From UBA9611 sp965237595 (lineage in GTDB: Bacteria; Chloroflexota; Dehalococcoidia; Lucifugimonadales; UBA3495): a stretch of DNA of 64,000 nt. Location: NCBI GenBank assembly GCA_965237595.1, contig CBDEFY010000007.1, positions 310,001 through 374,000 on the forward strand, in the 5' to 3' direction. The first letter of the stretch is position 1, and each line of letters opens with the position of its first letter. Under the pieces are notes generated by a model. The model had not been told where the DNA came from. It did no database searches and saw only the letters and a list, made by a program, of their open reading frames with translations. Shown in pieces: positions 1 to 8,393 of this stretch. A program made the translations under genes and the position numbers.

Positions 1-360
1 GACTCCGAAACGTGGACTGGCCCTATCCACCCGACCGAGGTCCTGCGCCAGTACCGGCAGGCTACCGGCATCAACGCCAAGCTGGTGGTGGTCGCAATGG
101 TCTCCAACGGGTTCACCATCGCGGACCCCGAGGACGCCGGGATGCTGGACGTGGTGGGCTTCGACTCGGCGGCGCCAGCGCTGATCGCCGACTTCGCTAA
201 GACTCTAGACACAGAAACCCTGGCGGGAATCGAGCCCCTCGCCGTCCCTCAGCGTCCACGCTATAGGTCCCGAGAGCCACAAATCGGGACCTATAGCGTG
301 GACGCTGAGGGACGGCGAGGGATTTTGGCCGCTTTTGGCGGTTCTGTGCGCCTGGGGTGA
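1..360 (+). CDS. TROVE/Ro60-like protein, C-terminal end (partial)
   Basis: The frame is open from base 1 and reads like the end of the von Willebrand-like domain of Ro60/TROVE proteins: a KLVVVAMVSNGFTIADP stretch followed by GMLDVVGFDSAAP. Bacterial Ro proteins bind Y-like RNAs and assist RNA turnover (family knowledge). Family members normally end soon after this motif. Here the frame runs about 45 more residues through a large inverted repeat to a TGA at 358-360, so the native C-terminus was probably extended or replaced by the repeat. The 5' part lies outside the window. Confidence 0.65.
   Translation, partial: DSETWTGPIHPTEVLRQYRQATGINAKLVVVAMVSNGFTIADPEDAGMLDVVGFDSAAPALIADFAKTLDTETLAGIEPLAVPQRPRYRSREPQIGTYSVDAEGRRGILAAFGGSVRLG
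236..321. repeat. 38-bp perfect inverted repeat (hairpin)
   Basis: Arms at 236-273 and 284-321 are perfectly complementary over 38 bp around a 10-nt loop (274-283). The right arm begins TCGGGACCTATAGCGTGGAC. It lies inside the tail of the TROVE frame and both strands are open through it. It has no T-tract, so it is not a plain terminator. A short palindromic mobile unit (REP/MITE-like) is possible. I saw no second copy in the window. Confidence 0.9.
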
Positions 361-650
361 CATGGGAAGGGTTAAGGCGCGGGAACCTGCCCTTCGAGGG
401 ATGAGGACGGCAACCCGAATTCACCCCTTACGGCGTTGACCAGCCCCCAGTAGTCGCTGTCGAAAAAGGCTGCAACCGCATCCTCCACCTGTTGCCTGCA
501 ATGACGACGCAAAGCCGAAACATGCACGCGGGAATTACCTGGAAGTCCGTGCAGGTTTCGGGAATCCACTGTAATCATCTTAACAAGGGGCTGTTGACGG
601 CAACCCGCCCCAACATACAAGAATCGGCCCAGGAGCCGGGAGGTTCAGTT

Positions 651-1021
651 ATGACCCACGCGGAACGGATGGACAAAGACACAGGAGGACAAGCAGTGAC
701 CGGATCACAAGCCCCCGATACATTCGGGCATTCAATCCCTTTCACCATCGACGGCCAACCCTTCACCACAGAAGACCCTAGCCAGAAGGCGCAAAGGGAT
801 TGCCGGGGACTGGGGTTCGCCGCAGCCCGAGAAGTCCAGCTCAAGGATTTGCAGGTATGAGGGCGGAGGTGGTTCTGACCTCAAGGACGGGAAAGGTTCA
901 GCCTTTTGCATCACATGTTGGCAATTGGTCTCCAAGAAGGCCGGAGCAGAATACGCCCGGGAGGTGCTCTTTGAACCAATCCGCAGAAACCCCGATTCTC
1001 CCCAAGTCGTCGTTTTCTTAG
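651..1021 (+). pseudogene. Decayed ubiquitin-like (multiubiquitin-type) ORF
   Basis: ATG at 651 follows GGGAGG by 8 nt. The 69-residue frame to 860 contains HSIPFTIDGQPFTTEDP, like the first strands of bacterial multiubiquitin domains. After the stop a neighbouring frame reads SDLKDGKGSAF, like the closing 'v-LkDGerF' strand of the same fold. I read this as a single-domain ubiquitin-like gene broken by a frameshift near 790-860. No E1, E2 or JAB partner is visible nearby. The family call rests on motif resemblance only. Confidence 0.35.
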
Positions 1022-1122
1022 CGACGATTATCGATGTAACAGTGGGTTCTTGAACCGTATTACAGATACCATAGCCGCGAGGGGATCAAGGGTGACGCCA
1101 ACGGCATGATGTTCTTTTTCAG

Positions 1123-1210
1123 GGTCTATCCCCGTGTGGGCGGGGGAACCTGCTTCTTGCTAAAAGCCATTAGGAGTGTAGTCGGTCTATCCCCGCGTGG
1201 GCGGGGGACG
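1123..1210 (-). CRISPR. Two-repeat orphan CRISPR, type I-E-like
   Basis: Two near-identical repeats begin GGTCTATCCCCG at 1123 and 1184, a 61-bp period that fits a 28-29 bp repeat plus a 32-33 bp spacer, as in type I-E. The repeat core CCCCG...CGGGG is palindromic. The second copy differs at one internal base and at its 3' end. By analogy with E. coli the crRNA would be read on the minus strand, with a 5' handle like GGATAGACC. There is no third repeat at +/-61 bp and no cas gene in the window. Confidence 0.75.
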
Positions 1211-1416
1211 ACCACCTCGGTCTTGCGCTCCAGATCGTCGGCAGGCAATCCGCCAGAATAAAAGGCGCGGCTGATCTCATACGCTGCATAGGCTGCCTGT
1301 CTCCACCACCCCAATTCCCCATGACCCGTTATTGCACATGCCACCTGCAATTTGACTAACCAGTGCCGCAGCGGGAGGCTGCGGTTCGCGCTCAGAGCGC
1401 GTGGTGAGGCAATGCG

Positions 1417-3495
1417 CTAATTGTCGTTGATCACAAGGTCATCCAGAAACTCGGAAACGGGCTTGACTCCGGTTACGAGCAGGTGGTCCCGGGCTCGGGT
1501 GCAGGCGACGTAGAGCAGGTTCCGCTCGGTGTTGTAAACCTCCTCCAAGTCCGCCTCATCAACGATTGACTCGACCCTGGATTGCAAAGGGATGACCTCA
1601 CTGTCGCAGGCCATCACCGCAACTGCCCGGAACGCCAGTCCCTTGGCCAGGTGCATCGTGCCGACGGTAATGGCACCGTCCATGGCCCCCATACCGCCGT
1701 CAAGTACAGCGTTCTGCAGCCCGGCGTGTTTCACAGCGGCCACGGCCCGGTCGAGTTGCTCATGGGACCGAACGAACACGCTGATCTCCTCGGGTTCCAA
1801 GCCGTCGTCGACTCTCGCCTTTAGCCATTCGCCAACTGCGAGGGATTCCGCCTCCTCGCCATCCAGCGCCCACACGGTCGGGCTCGGCCCGTTAAAGACC
1901 GATACGGTTCCCTTCCGCTCCTCAGTGTTCCCGTCGACGTCGGACAACTCGGGGTCCAATAAGCGATCAGCCTGGGTCCTGATCTGGTGCGACGTGCGGT
2001 AATTGATCCGCAGGGACTGTGAGCGGCCTCGCACGTCTACTCCAAGCCACCGCCAAGAGAATGGTTGTTGGAATATGCGTTGCCCAAGGTCCCCAGCGAA
2101 AAAGAGGCTGTTCGGTCTGCCACCTGTCAAAGCTGCGAGAAACCTCAGCTGGGGAACACTGATGTCCTGGGCCTCGTCGACGACAACGTACCGAAACGGC
2201 AAGGATTCCCTTAGAGCGAGTTCCCTGGTCAGCCGCCCGAACATTTCCGCCCAGGTTATCAACCCTCGATCCAGAAGCCCTGCCCTGACCTGCTCGAACA
2301 CCGGCCACAGAGCCTCTCTCTGGGCCTCAGACAGCCGTCTATACCGGCCGATGCGACGAACGTCCCGGTAGTCATCCCAAGCTTCCAACTGCCAGGCGTC
2401 GATCACTCGCTCCCATTCCGACATCAAAAACGTGAGGGCAAAGTTGGTTCCCTCAGCGACGGCCGCCTCTTTAAGTAGTTTCTCGACCGTCTCTCGTTCC
2501 GCCAATTCCGGCGCGCCAAACTTGGCTTGATACAAGCTCAGGCCCACGGCATCCAGCGACTGCACCTTGAGGCTGTCGAACGCCTCGGGTTCATTGTTCA
2601 TCAAGAGCCCGACTTTCGTTCGCAACTGGTTGGCCAGTGTGTCGGAAAAAGTGGTCAGCAGTACCCGCGCATCCGGGTTGGACCTGATGGCCAGGTGCGC
2701 CGTCCGGTGGAGGGCGACAACGGTCTTGCCGGTGCCCGCAGAGCCGGACACCCTGGCCGGACCGTTGTAGTTTCTTTCTACAATCCCCGACTGGTCCGGG
2801 TGCAGGAAGACGGTCCATCGTTCCCACGGGTACTCGAGGGCGGCTGCCAGTTCCTCGATGTTGTTCATAACGCGGAACCGTCGCAGGGCGTCGGGGTGGC
2901 TGAAGGGGTCGCCGCCCGCCGGGACAGGTAGGGACGGTTGCGGAGTCCCGCCCACGGCCAGTTCAAGCAGCGCCTCGGCCGCCTCTGCCGGCAGATGGTC
3001 GGCCAGGCCAAGCACGCTGTCCTCTGTGGCAGACCTGACGTCGTCGAGCCATTCCTCTGGCACCCCGTACCCCAACAGTTGCTCGTCGAGAATCCGGGCG
3101 AATGGCAACGGCTTTGCGGGTGCCTGCTCGGCCTCCACGTAGACCGGAACGACTACCTCTTGCACCACCTCCCGCAACTCCACCAGCTGAGCTGCACCAG
3201 TGGTGGAATGCGTTTCCAGCCGGCGGCGCTCGGCCCACCGATAGGCGTCATCGTGGCTGTCCACATAGCAGAGGACGACGTTCTCCCCGGCTCGGTGCAG
3301 GATAATGCGCAGGTCGAGGTTCACCCTCGCTGACCAGAAGCTGGGGTCCTTGGCGCCGGTCACACGGTGAAGGCTGAGGCTCGGATGGGCGATGTTGGTC
3401 TGCAGGTCAAATGCAGTGGTCTTAGCCGCCCTCTGTTGTTCGTTGGGGAGTCGGGCGAGGCTGGCGGTGAAGGTGTCAGCTATGCGGAATTGCAT
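1417..3495 (-). CDS. RelE-like domain fused to UvrD-type superfamily 1 helicase
   Basis: 692 residues. Residues 1-90 resemble a RelE/ParE toxin fold (RIILHRAGENVVLCYVDSHD). The rest is an SF1A helicase: Walker A GSAGTGKT near 248, Walker B VVVDEAQD near 437, GDLGQRIF, TMHLAKGLAF near 615 and LLYVACTRARDHL near 660. It is the last gene of a long minus-strand operon and overlaps the preceding OLD/TOPRIM nuclease gene by 16 nt. That pairing matches Gabija (GajA nuclease plus GajB helicase), although typical GajB is shorter and lacks the RelE-like domain. The frame is intact, but its partner is split by two ISs. Its defence role is inferred. Confidence 0.85.
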   Translation of the reverse strand: MQFRIADTFTASLARLPNEQQRAAKTTAFDLQTNIAHPSLSLHRVTGAKDPSFWSARVNLDLRIILHRAGENVVLCYVDSHDDAYRWAERRRLETHSTTGAAQLVELREVVQEVVVPVYVEAEQAPAKPLPFARILDEQLLGYGVPEEWLDDVRSATEDSVLGLADHLPAEAAEALLELAVGGTPQPSLPVPAGGDPFSHPDALRRFRVMNNIEELAAALEYPWERWTVFLHPDQSGIVERNYNGPARVSGSAGTGKTVVALHRTAHLAIRSNPDARVLLTTFSDTLANQLRTKVGLLMNNEPEAFDSLKVQSLDAVGLSLYQAKFGAPELAERETVEKLLKEAAVAEGTNFALTFLMSEWERVIDAWQLEAWDDYRDVRRIGRYRRLSEAQREALWPVFEQVRAGLLDRGLITWAEMFGRLTRELALRESLPFRYVVVDEAQDISVPQLRFLAALTGGRPNSLFFAGDLGQRIFQQPFSWRWLGVDVRGRSQSLRINYRTSHQIRTQADRLLDPELSDVDGNTEERKGTVSVFNGPSPTVWALDGEEAESLAVGEWLKARVDDGLEPEEISVFVRSHEQLDRAVAAVKHAGLQNAVLDGGMGAMDGAITVGTMHLAKGLAFRAVAVMACDSEVIPLQSRVESIVDEADLEEVYNTERNLLYVACTRARDHLLVTGVKPVSEFLDDLVINDN

Positions 3496-4411
3496 AGTTC
3501 ATTCTTAGGATTGCCAAGTGCTTCCTCCAGCAAATCAAATATTGATTGAAAGTGCTGGAAATCTTCGGTGGTGCCATTCTCACAAAGCCAGTTGGATAGA
3601 TTGGTTTTCTCGTCTTCGTTGACGACCCATTTTTCAGGTATAGATTGAACATTACCGCGTACCTTCTCTTGGTGCGCCTCAGAAATGTCGATGAACTCCG
3701 GCTTGTAGCTCAGAGCTTTTTCCAAGGTTGCTTTGCTAAACAGGTTTTCGATGCCTCTTTCGATCGGATGCTCACTTTGGTGCGGGATCGTCCGCCTAAA
3801 CACGGTTTCCTCGGTTTGGTCTGGACCCTCATAATCGCAATCATGCAGAAGCACAACTTTCCTGGACACTATTGAAACCGGTAAATTCTTGACCGCCTCC
3901 CAAATCTTCTTTAAGTTACCTCCGCCTTCCCTTTCGTCAACTTCAATGGCGTTGAGTGTCGGGTTTTGGCCGAGTAAATTAGCAGCACGGACAAGGTATT
4001 GGACGTCGGTTTTACCTTCCATGTACAAGATTGGTAACTGTGCGTCTCTGACCGCAGTCCGTATATCGTCGGAAAATTTGCTTGTTGCCGTGAACGCTCG
4101 GTACGCATCGCCGAATTCGGTGAATTCGTCGGGGCTGATTTGTTGCCCTTGAGGCAGCCGGTAGAGGGCAAAACCGTCTACCCCGAAGGTTTGAGCCATG
4201 CCCAAAACGAACAACGGGGAATGCGTAGTGACAATGAATTGGACCTTCGGAAACATCCGCATCAAGCTGGGCAGGATTTCGTGTTGATGGACTGCATGCA
4301 GATGTAAATCAATCTCATCTACCACCACTATTCCACGTATCTCATCAGCCTGGGAAAAAGAGGCGCCGCTTAAGTCAAAATCGCGCAATATTGAAAGGAA
4401 GATACTCAATA

Positions 4412-6091
4412 GAGCCTGTCCCAGAAGTGGAAATTGCGGATAGGGGGAGCAGATAGAGGTCAAAGGGTTCGCTGAAAGGCCCTGGCCTGAGCGGGTAGGA
4501 CAGGCGACGGAGCGATGGGTCAGCTGCTGTCATCACTGCAGGTCAGGAGACGGGACAAGGCTCCGGGCCATTAAATAGACCGATGAAGGGGCTGAGCGCC
4601 ACACCCGCCAGAGAGTGCGCAGGTTGAAGGCTGTGGCCAGCATTGTCCACTCGGCCGCCACGTTAACGAGGCCGCGCAGCAGGAATCTCCGTGCCCCCTG
4701 TTGTTCCTTGATGATTCCGAAGACAGGCTCGACCAGTTGCTTTCTCAGCTTGTACGCCTCTCTAGCTGCTGAGGTGGACATCCAGGCACGATGACGGCGC
4801 AGCACTGCGTCATGCGGACCTATCGCCAGGCTCCGCCCAATCTCTTTGGCCTTCGTGCAGACTCCGAAGGCTGGGCACACTTGGCAGACGACCCCGGAGG
4901 CCCGGTACAGACGCAACGGGACTCCATGCGTATGTTGGATACGAACGAACTTGAGCGTCTGTCCCTGCGGACACGTAAAGCTGTCGCTCTGCTCGTCGTA
5001 GGTGAATCGGTCCTTGTGATATGGGTCTTTGAGGAACCGTTGCCGCGACTCCGACACTACCACCTGCTGATCTCGACGGGCGCATTCTTCCAAGTGACTC
5101 GCGGCGAAGTATCCGGCATCGGCCAACGTCATCTGCGACTTCGTCCCCATAGTCTCCTCGGCCTGCTCGACCATCGGCACCAGCAGGGCATTGTCATTGG
5201 CTGCATCCACCACGTCCACGGCGGTGACCAACATGCCGGTCGCTCCCCCATCCGTCTCTGTGGGTGAGACCATAGCCTGAGCGTTGTAGCCAGCCACGAT
5301 GCCTTGCCTACCCTTCATCAGCCTGGCGTCTGGGTCGGTCAGGTTGATGCGCTTGTGGCGCTTCTGACTCGTGAGATCGTCCATCGCCTGCCTCACCTGC
5401 TCTCTCAAGACCTCCTTGTCAGCCAACTCCTCAGGCAGATGGGCAACAGCAGTGTCTTCTCCCGCTTCGTTCTGAGCCTCAAGGTCGGCTATCGCACGCT
5501 CCAGCCGCTCCAACAGACCACGCAGTCCCTCGGCGTCGTAGCTCCTGTTCAGCGACGCGTTGGCGACCACCTTCGTACCATCCACCGCCTGAACCGCCAG
5601 GTCCACCAACTTCATCGTCACTGCCATACGCACCGTCCGCTCGAACAGCTTCCTCATGGCCTGCCGATGCCCTTTGTAGAACCTCCACAGGGTGTTGTGG
5701 TCAGGATGCTGCCACCCGGTCAGCCACAGGTATGGTATCTGGTCCCGGCAGGCCGCCTCCAGCTTCCGGCACGAGCGCACCCCGGTCATGAAGCCGTACA
5801 GCCACACGCTCAACAGCGCACGTGGATGGTAGGCTGGCGCTCCCAGCACCTCCCCGTCTATCTTTACCCCAAGCTCCGCCCAGTCCTCCCGGTCCAAAGC
5901 GTCAACGAACTCGGCCACGAATCGCGCTGGATGGTCCAACGGCAACAGTTCGTCAAGCGTCGGCGGCAACATCCATATCTGCTCTCGGCCCATCTCTCGA
6001 AACGGCATCTCAACATCTCCCCAATTTATGTCGCCTCGAAAATACACCCAACGACATACCCATGGCCAGTTCAGACTTCTGAGACAGGCTC
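4412..6091 (-). mobile_element. IS1182-family insertion sequence
   Basis: A 1680-bp element with terminal inverted repeats of about 17 bp (GAGCCTGTCYCAGAAGT at both ends) and a single long transposase gene. It is flanked by a 4-bp direct duplication AATA at 4408-4411 and 6092-6095. It sits between codons for SSGETSLLS and IFLSIL of the OLD/TOPRIM gene, and its removal restores the frame exactly. Intact ends and duplication suggest a recent insertion. Confidence 0.88.
4533..6047 (-). CDS. IS1182-family DDE transposase
   Basis: 504 residues, full length for the family. The N-terminus has the family pattern MLPPTLDELLPLDHPARF; the catalytic region has VDGTKVVANAS and LADAGYFAASHLE; the C-terminal zinc-like cluster has CQVCPAFGVC; and the end has KQLVEPVFGIIKEQQGARRF. 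The true start may be the internal Met before PFREMGREQ. The frame is uninterrupted, so the element may still be active. Confidence 0.88.
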   Translation of the reverse strand: MYFRGDINWGDVEMPFREMGREQIWMLPPTLDELLPLDHPARFVAEFVDALDREDWAELGVKIDGEVLGAPAYHPRALLSVWLYGFMTGVRSCRKLEAACRDQIPYLWLTGWQHPDHNTLWRFYKGHRQAMRKLFERTVRMAVTMKLVDLAVQAVDGTKVVANASLNRSYDAEGLRGLLERLERAIADLEAQNEAGEDTAVAHLPEELADKEVLREQVRQAMDDLTSQKRHKRINLTDPDARLMKGRQGIVAGYNAQAMVSPTETDGGATGMLVTAVDVVDAANDNALLVPMVEQAEETMGTKSQMTLADAGYFAASHLEECARRDQQVVVSESRQRFLKDPYHKDRFTYDEQSDSFTCPQGQTLKFVRIQHTHGVPLRLYRASGVVCQVCPAFGVCTKAKEIGRSLAIGPHDAVLRRHRAWMSTSAAREAYKLRKQLVEPVFGIIKEQQGARRFLLRGLVNVAAEWTMLATAFNLRTLWRVWRSAPSSVYLMARSLVPSPDLQ

Positions 6092-6926
6092 AATAGAGAA
6101 GTTTCTCCACTCGACAACTGGAAGATATTCGGCACTATAATTCCAGACGTTCCCTGAAGAGAAACTCCTCTACTGTGGCGTGGTCCAATGTTGAACCTCG
6201 CTCCTTGATTGTTTCTGACTACCCCTTGAACCACTTTTAGTGCGATGTCGTTTAACAATGTTGACTTCCCTGATACATCCACCAAGGCTGGCCGAACCGA
6301 GGTTCGGCCGCTATTTCCAATTGGCAATTGCACTGTAGTTCGCAGCCCCTCCAGAACAAACTGGTCATAAGCCAAGTCGAACAGCCAGTTCTGATTATCC
6401 CGAAGGGAGGAATAGTTAATAATCCGGCGATCAGTGTAACCTTGCATGTGAGTCAGATTCATATATTGCGCACGGAATTTCAGGTTGTCCTCATTTAACC
6501 ATGCAGGTTCTTCAAAGCGGTTAGGAGGGAAATAGAGCACACAGTTCCTAAAGAAAATGTCGCTGAGTTCATGTTGACCTTTCTTGGAGATAGTAGAGAA
6601 CAATTGGTTGTAGCTTTCCGCCTCCATTTGATCCCATGCGGTCTTGGCATTATCCCCAGCAAGATCTGTGGGTGTAGTTTCATAGTCTTTCTTTTGCCGT
6701 GTTAGCACTAATTCACTTACAAACACTTCATCTTCAAAATCTACTCTTCCAAACGAGTATTGGCTTCCCTGCCTTATGTAATTGCCGCTTCGGAGTTTGA
6801 ATACCTTGCCCGTTTCGACTTCGGGCGTTTCCGGGTAAGCATGACTCTGAGCAGTGAGGTGGACCCGGAAATTCGGACAGGTGGTTAAGTGAGAGTTCTG
6901 CTCCTAAAATAGCCACAGCTGTTGCT

Positions 6927-7229
6927 GTGAGGGAGGAGTGGGACATGTCAAAAGAGCGGAGGAAGCACAGCCCAACATTCAAGGCCAAGGTGGCCCTGGA
7001 AGCGGTGAAGGGTGAAGAGACGGTGGCCCAACTGGCCGCCCGCTACGAGGTCCATCCCGGGCAGATCCAGGCCTGGAAGAAGTCCTTGTTGGAAGGAGCG
7101 GTCGGCGTCTTTGGTGGGAACCAAGACAAACGCCAGAAGAGCGATGCGGTCCTTGTTGCCCGGCTCTATCAGCAGATCGGCCAACTGAAGGTTGAGCGGG
7201 ATTTCTTGGCGGAGAGGCTCGGTCCATGA
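6927..7229 (+). CDS. IS3-family OrfA
   Basis: 100 residues with a helix-turn-helix (KVALEAVKGEETVAQLAARYEVHPGQIQAWK) followed by a short leucine-rich C-terminus (LYQQIGQLKVERDFLAERL) that acts as the dimerising zipper in IS3 OrfA proteins. The stop overlaps the OrfB start as ATGA. IS3 elements usually make an OrfAB fusion by -1 frameshifting near such an overlap; the slippery site was not located. Confidence 0.9.
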   Translation: MREEWDMSKERRKHSPTFKAKVALEAVKGEETVAQLAARYEVHPGQIQAWKKSLLEGAVGVFGGNQDKRQKSDAVLVARLYQQIGQLKVERDFLAERLGP

Positions 7230-8170
7230 GCCGGGAGCGGCGGCGGGAGATGGTGGACCGGCGGCACCCAGCCTTGTCCACAGTGAGACAGTGCGCCTTA
7301 CTGAGCATCAGCAGGTCCAGCCTAAACTACCGGCGCAAGGGGACTTGCTTGGAGAACCTGACCGTGATGAAGGCGATGGACCACCAGTACCTAAGTACCC
7401 CCTTCTACGGGTCGCGGCGCATGAGGGTCTGGCTGGGCACTCAAGGTCACAGGGTGAACCGGAAGCGGGTCCAGCGTCTGATGCGGACCATGGGACTACG
7501 TGCCATCTACCGGTGGCCCCGGACCAGCAAGCCGGGGCCAGGGCACAAGGTGTATCCCTACCTCCTGAGCGGCATGGAGATCACCAGACCAAATCAGGTG
7601 TGGGCCGCCGACATCACCTACATCCCCATGGCCAAGGGTTTCTTATACCTGGTGGCCATCATGGATTGGTACACGCGGTACGTGGTGGCCTGGCGTCTTT
7701 CCAACACCTTGGATGCTGATTTCTGTGTCGAGACATTGGAGGAAGCGCTTGGCAAGGGGAAGCCAGAGGTCTTCAACACCGACCAGGGCAGCCAGTTCAC
7801 CGGCGAAGCCTTCACCGGTCTCCTAGAGCAGCACGGAGTGAGAATCAGCATGGACGGGAAGGGACGCTACACCGACAACATCTTGTTGGAGCGGCTGTGG
7901 CGCACGGTTAAGTACGAGGAGGTCTACCTGAAAGCCTACTCCAACGGGCGAGAAGCCAAGGCCGGGCTTGACGCATACTTCAGCTTCTACAACAACCAAA
8001 GACCCCACCAGGCCTTGGGCTACCGGACACCGGCTGAGGTGTTCAAAGGAGACTTGGCGCCATCAGATGAACGGTCAATCAATGGGAAACGGGCACCGAA
8101 CGGAGCGTTCTCAGACCTTGGAAAGACGGCGGAACTCCCACTTAGTTTTGCACCAAACCTGTCCAACTGA
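7226..8170 (+). CDS. IS3-family OrfB transposase
   Basis: 314 residues: an HTH_21 region at the N-terminus, then an integrase core with the DDE pattern seen as VWAADITYIP, FNTDQGSQFT and DNILLERLWRTVKYE, and the usual C-terminal YNNQRPHQALGYRTP. It is intact in this copy. Compared with copy C it has four extra residues (GHKV region) between SKPG and YPYLLSG. Confidence 0.92.
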   Translation: MSRERRREMVDRRHPALSTVRQCALLSISRSSLNYRRKGTCLENLTVMKAMDHQYLSTPFYGSRRMRVWLGTQGHRVNRKRVQRLMRTMGLRAIYRWPRTSKPGPGHKVYPYLLSGMEITRPNQVWAADITYIPMAKGFLYLVAIMDWYTRYVVAWRLSNTLDADFCVETLEEALGKGKPEVFNTDQGSQFTGEAFTGLLEQHGVRISMDGKGRYTDNILLERLWRTVKYEEVYLKAYSNGREAKAGLDAYFSFYNNQRPHQALGYRTPAEVFKGDLAPSDERSINGKRAPNGAFSDLGKTAELPLSFAPNLSN

Positions 8171-8393
8171 TTGGGTCCACCTCACAGAAGCCAATCCATT
8201 TACGATATGAGATAAGAAAATGCTTTTGCCCGAACCATTCCCTCCAACTAGGAGGACAGGTTCAGGTACATCCCCAACGAACGGGAACTCGATATCGAGT
8301 TCAGAGATTGGTCCGTAATTTGTGATTTGCACCCGTTTAGCGTACATCGCTCAGTTTCCTAATCCTTTCGTATTGGTCGGCCTCAGTCGCGGG

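Larger units (their letters stand above)
6855..8184 (+). mobile_element. IS3-family insertion sequence, copy A (complete)
   Basis: A 1330-bp element with TGAGGTGGACCC at the left end and its complement at the right, an inner match around GGACAGGT, and two overlapping ORFs. A 3-bp duplication CAG flanks it at 6852-6854 and 8185-8187. It interrupts codon 55 of the OLD/TOPRIM nuclease gene in opposite orientation. Partial and full copies occur at 41191-41770 and 58576-59893. Confidence 0.92.
3480..8347 (-). pseudogene. OLD-family ATPase/TOPRIM nuclease (GajA-like), split by two ISs
   Basis: Exonic parts are 8347-8185, 6851-6092 and 4407-3480. Joined with one copy of each target duplication they give 1851 nt, a single 616-residue frame with no stop. 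Seen in order: Walker A GGNGSGKS at about 35-42, ABC-type signature LSSGETS near 300, Walker B GIVVVDEIDLH near 325, H-loop TTHSP, then a TOPRIM domain with MEGKTD near 437 and LLHDCDYEG near 493. OLD nucleases couple ATP binding to DNA nicking (family knowledge). The gene starts 46 nt after mod and overlaps the helicase gene. It is inactive as it stands, but looks fully reversible by precise IS excision. Confidence 0.85.

Noticed and set aside
1126..1350. Minus-strand 74-codon frame across the CRISPR repeats
   Set aside because: It runs through both repeats and the spacer, and its end is encoded by repeat sequence; more likely a by-product of the CRISPR.
1420..1436. Similarity of the helicase 3' end (AATTGTCGTTGATCAC) to the end of the 1750-bp IS
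   Set aside because: About 15 matching bases inside a coding end, with no second IS end or transposase nearby; treated as chance.
5304..6140. 278-codon plus-strand frame
   Set aside because: Antisense of the IS1182 transposase and runs past the IS end.
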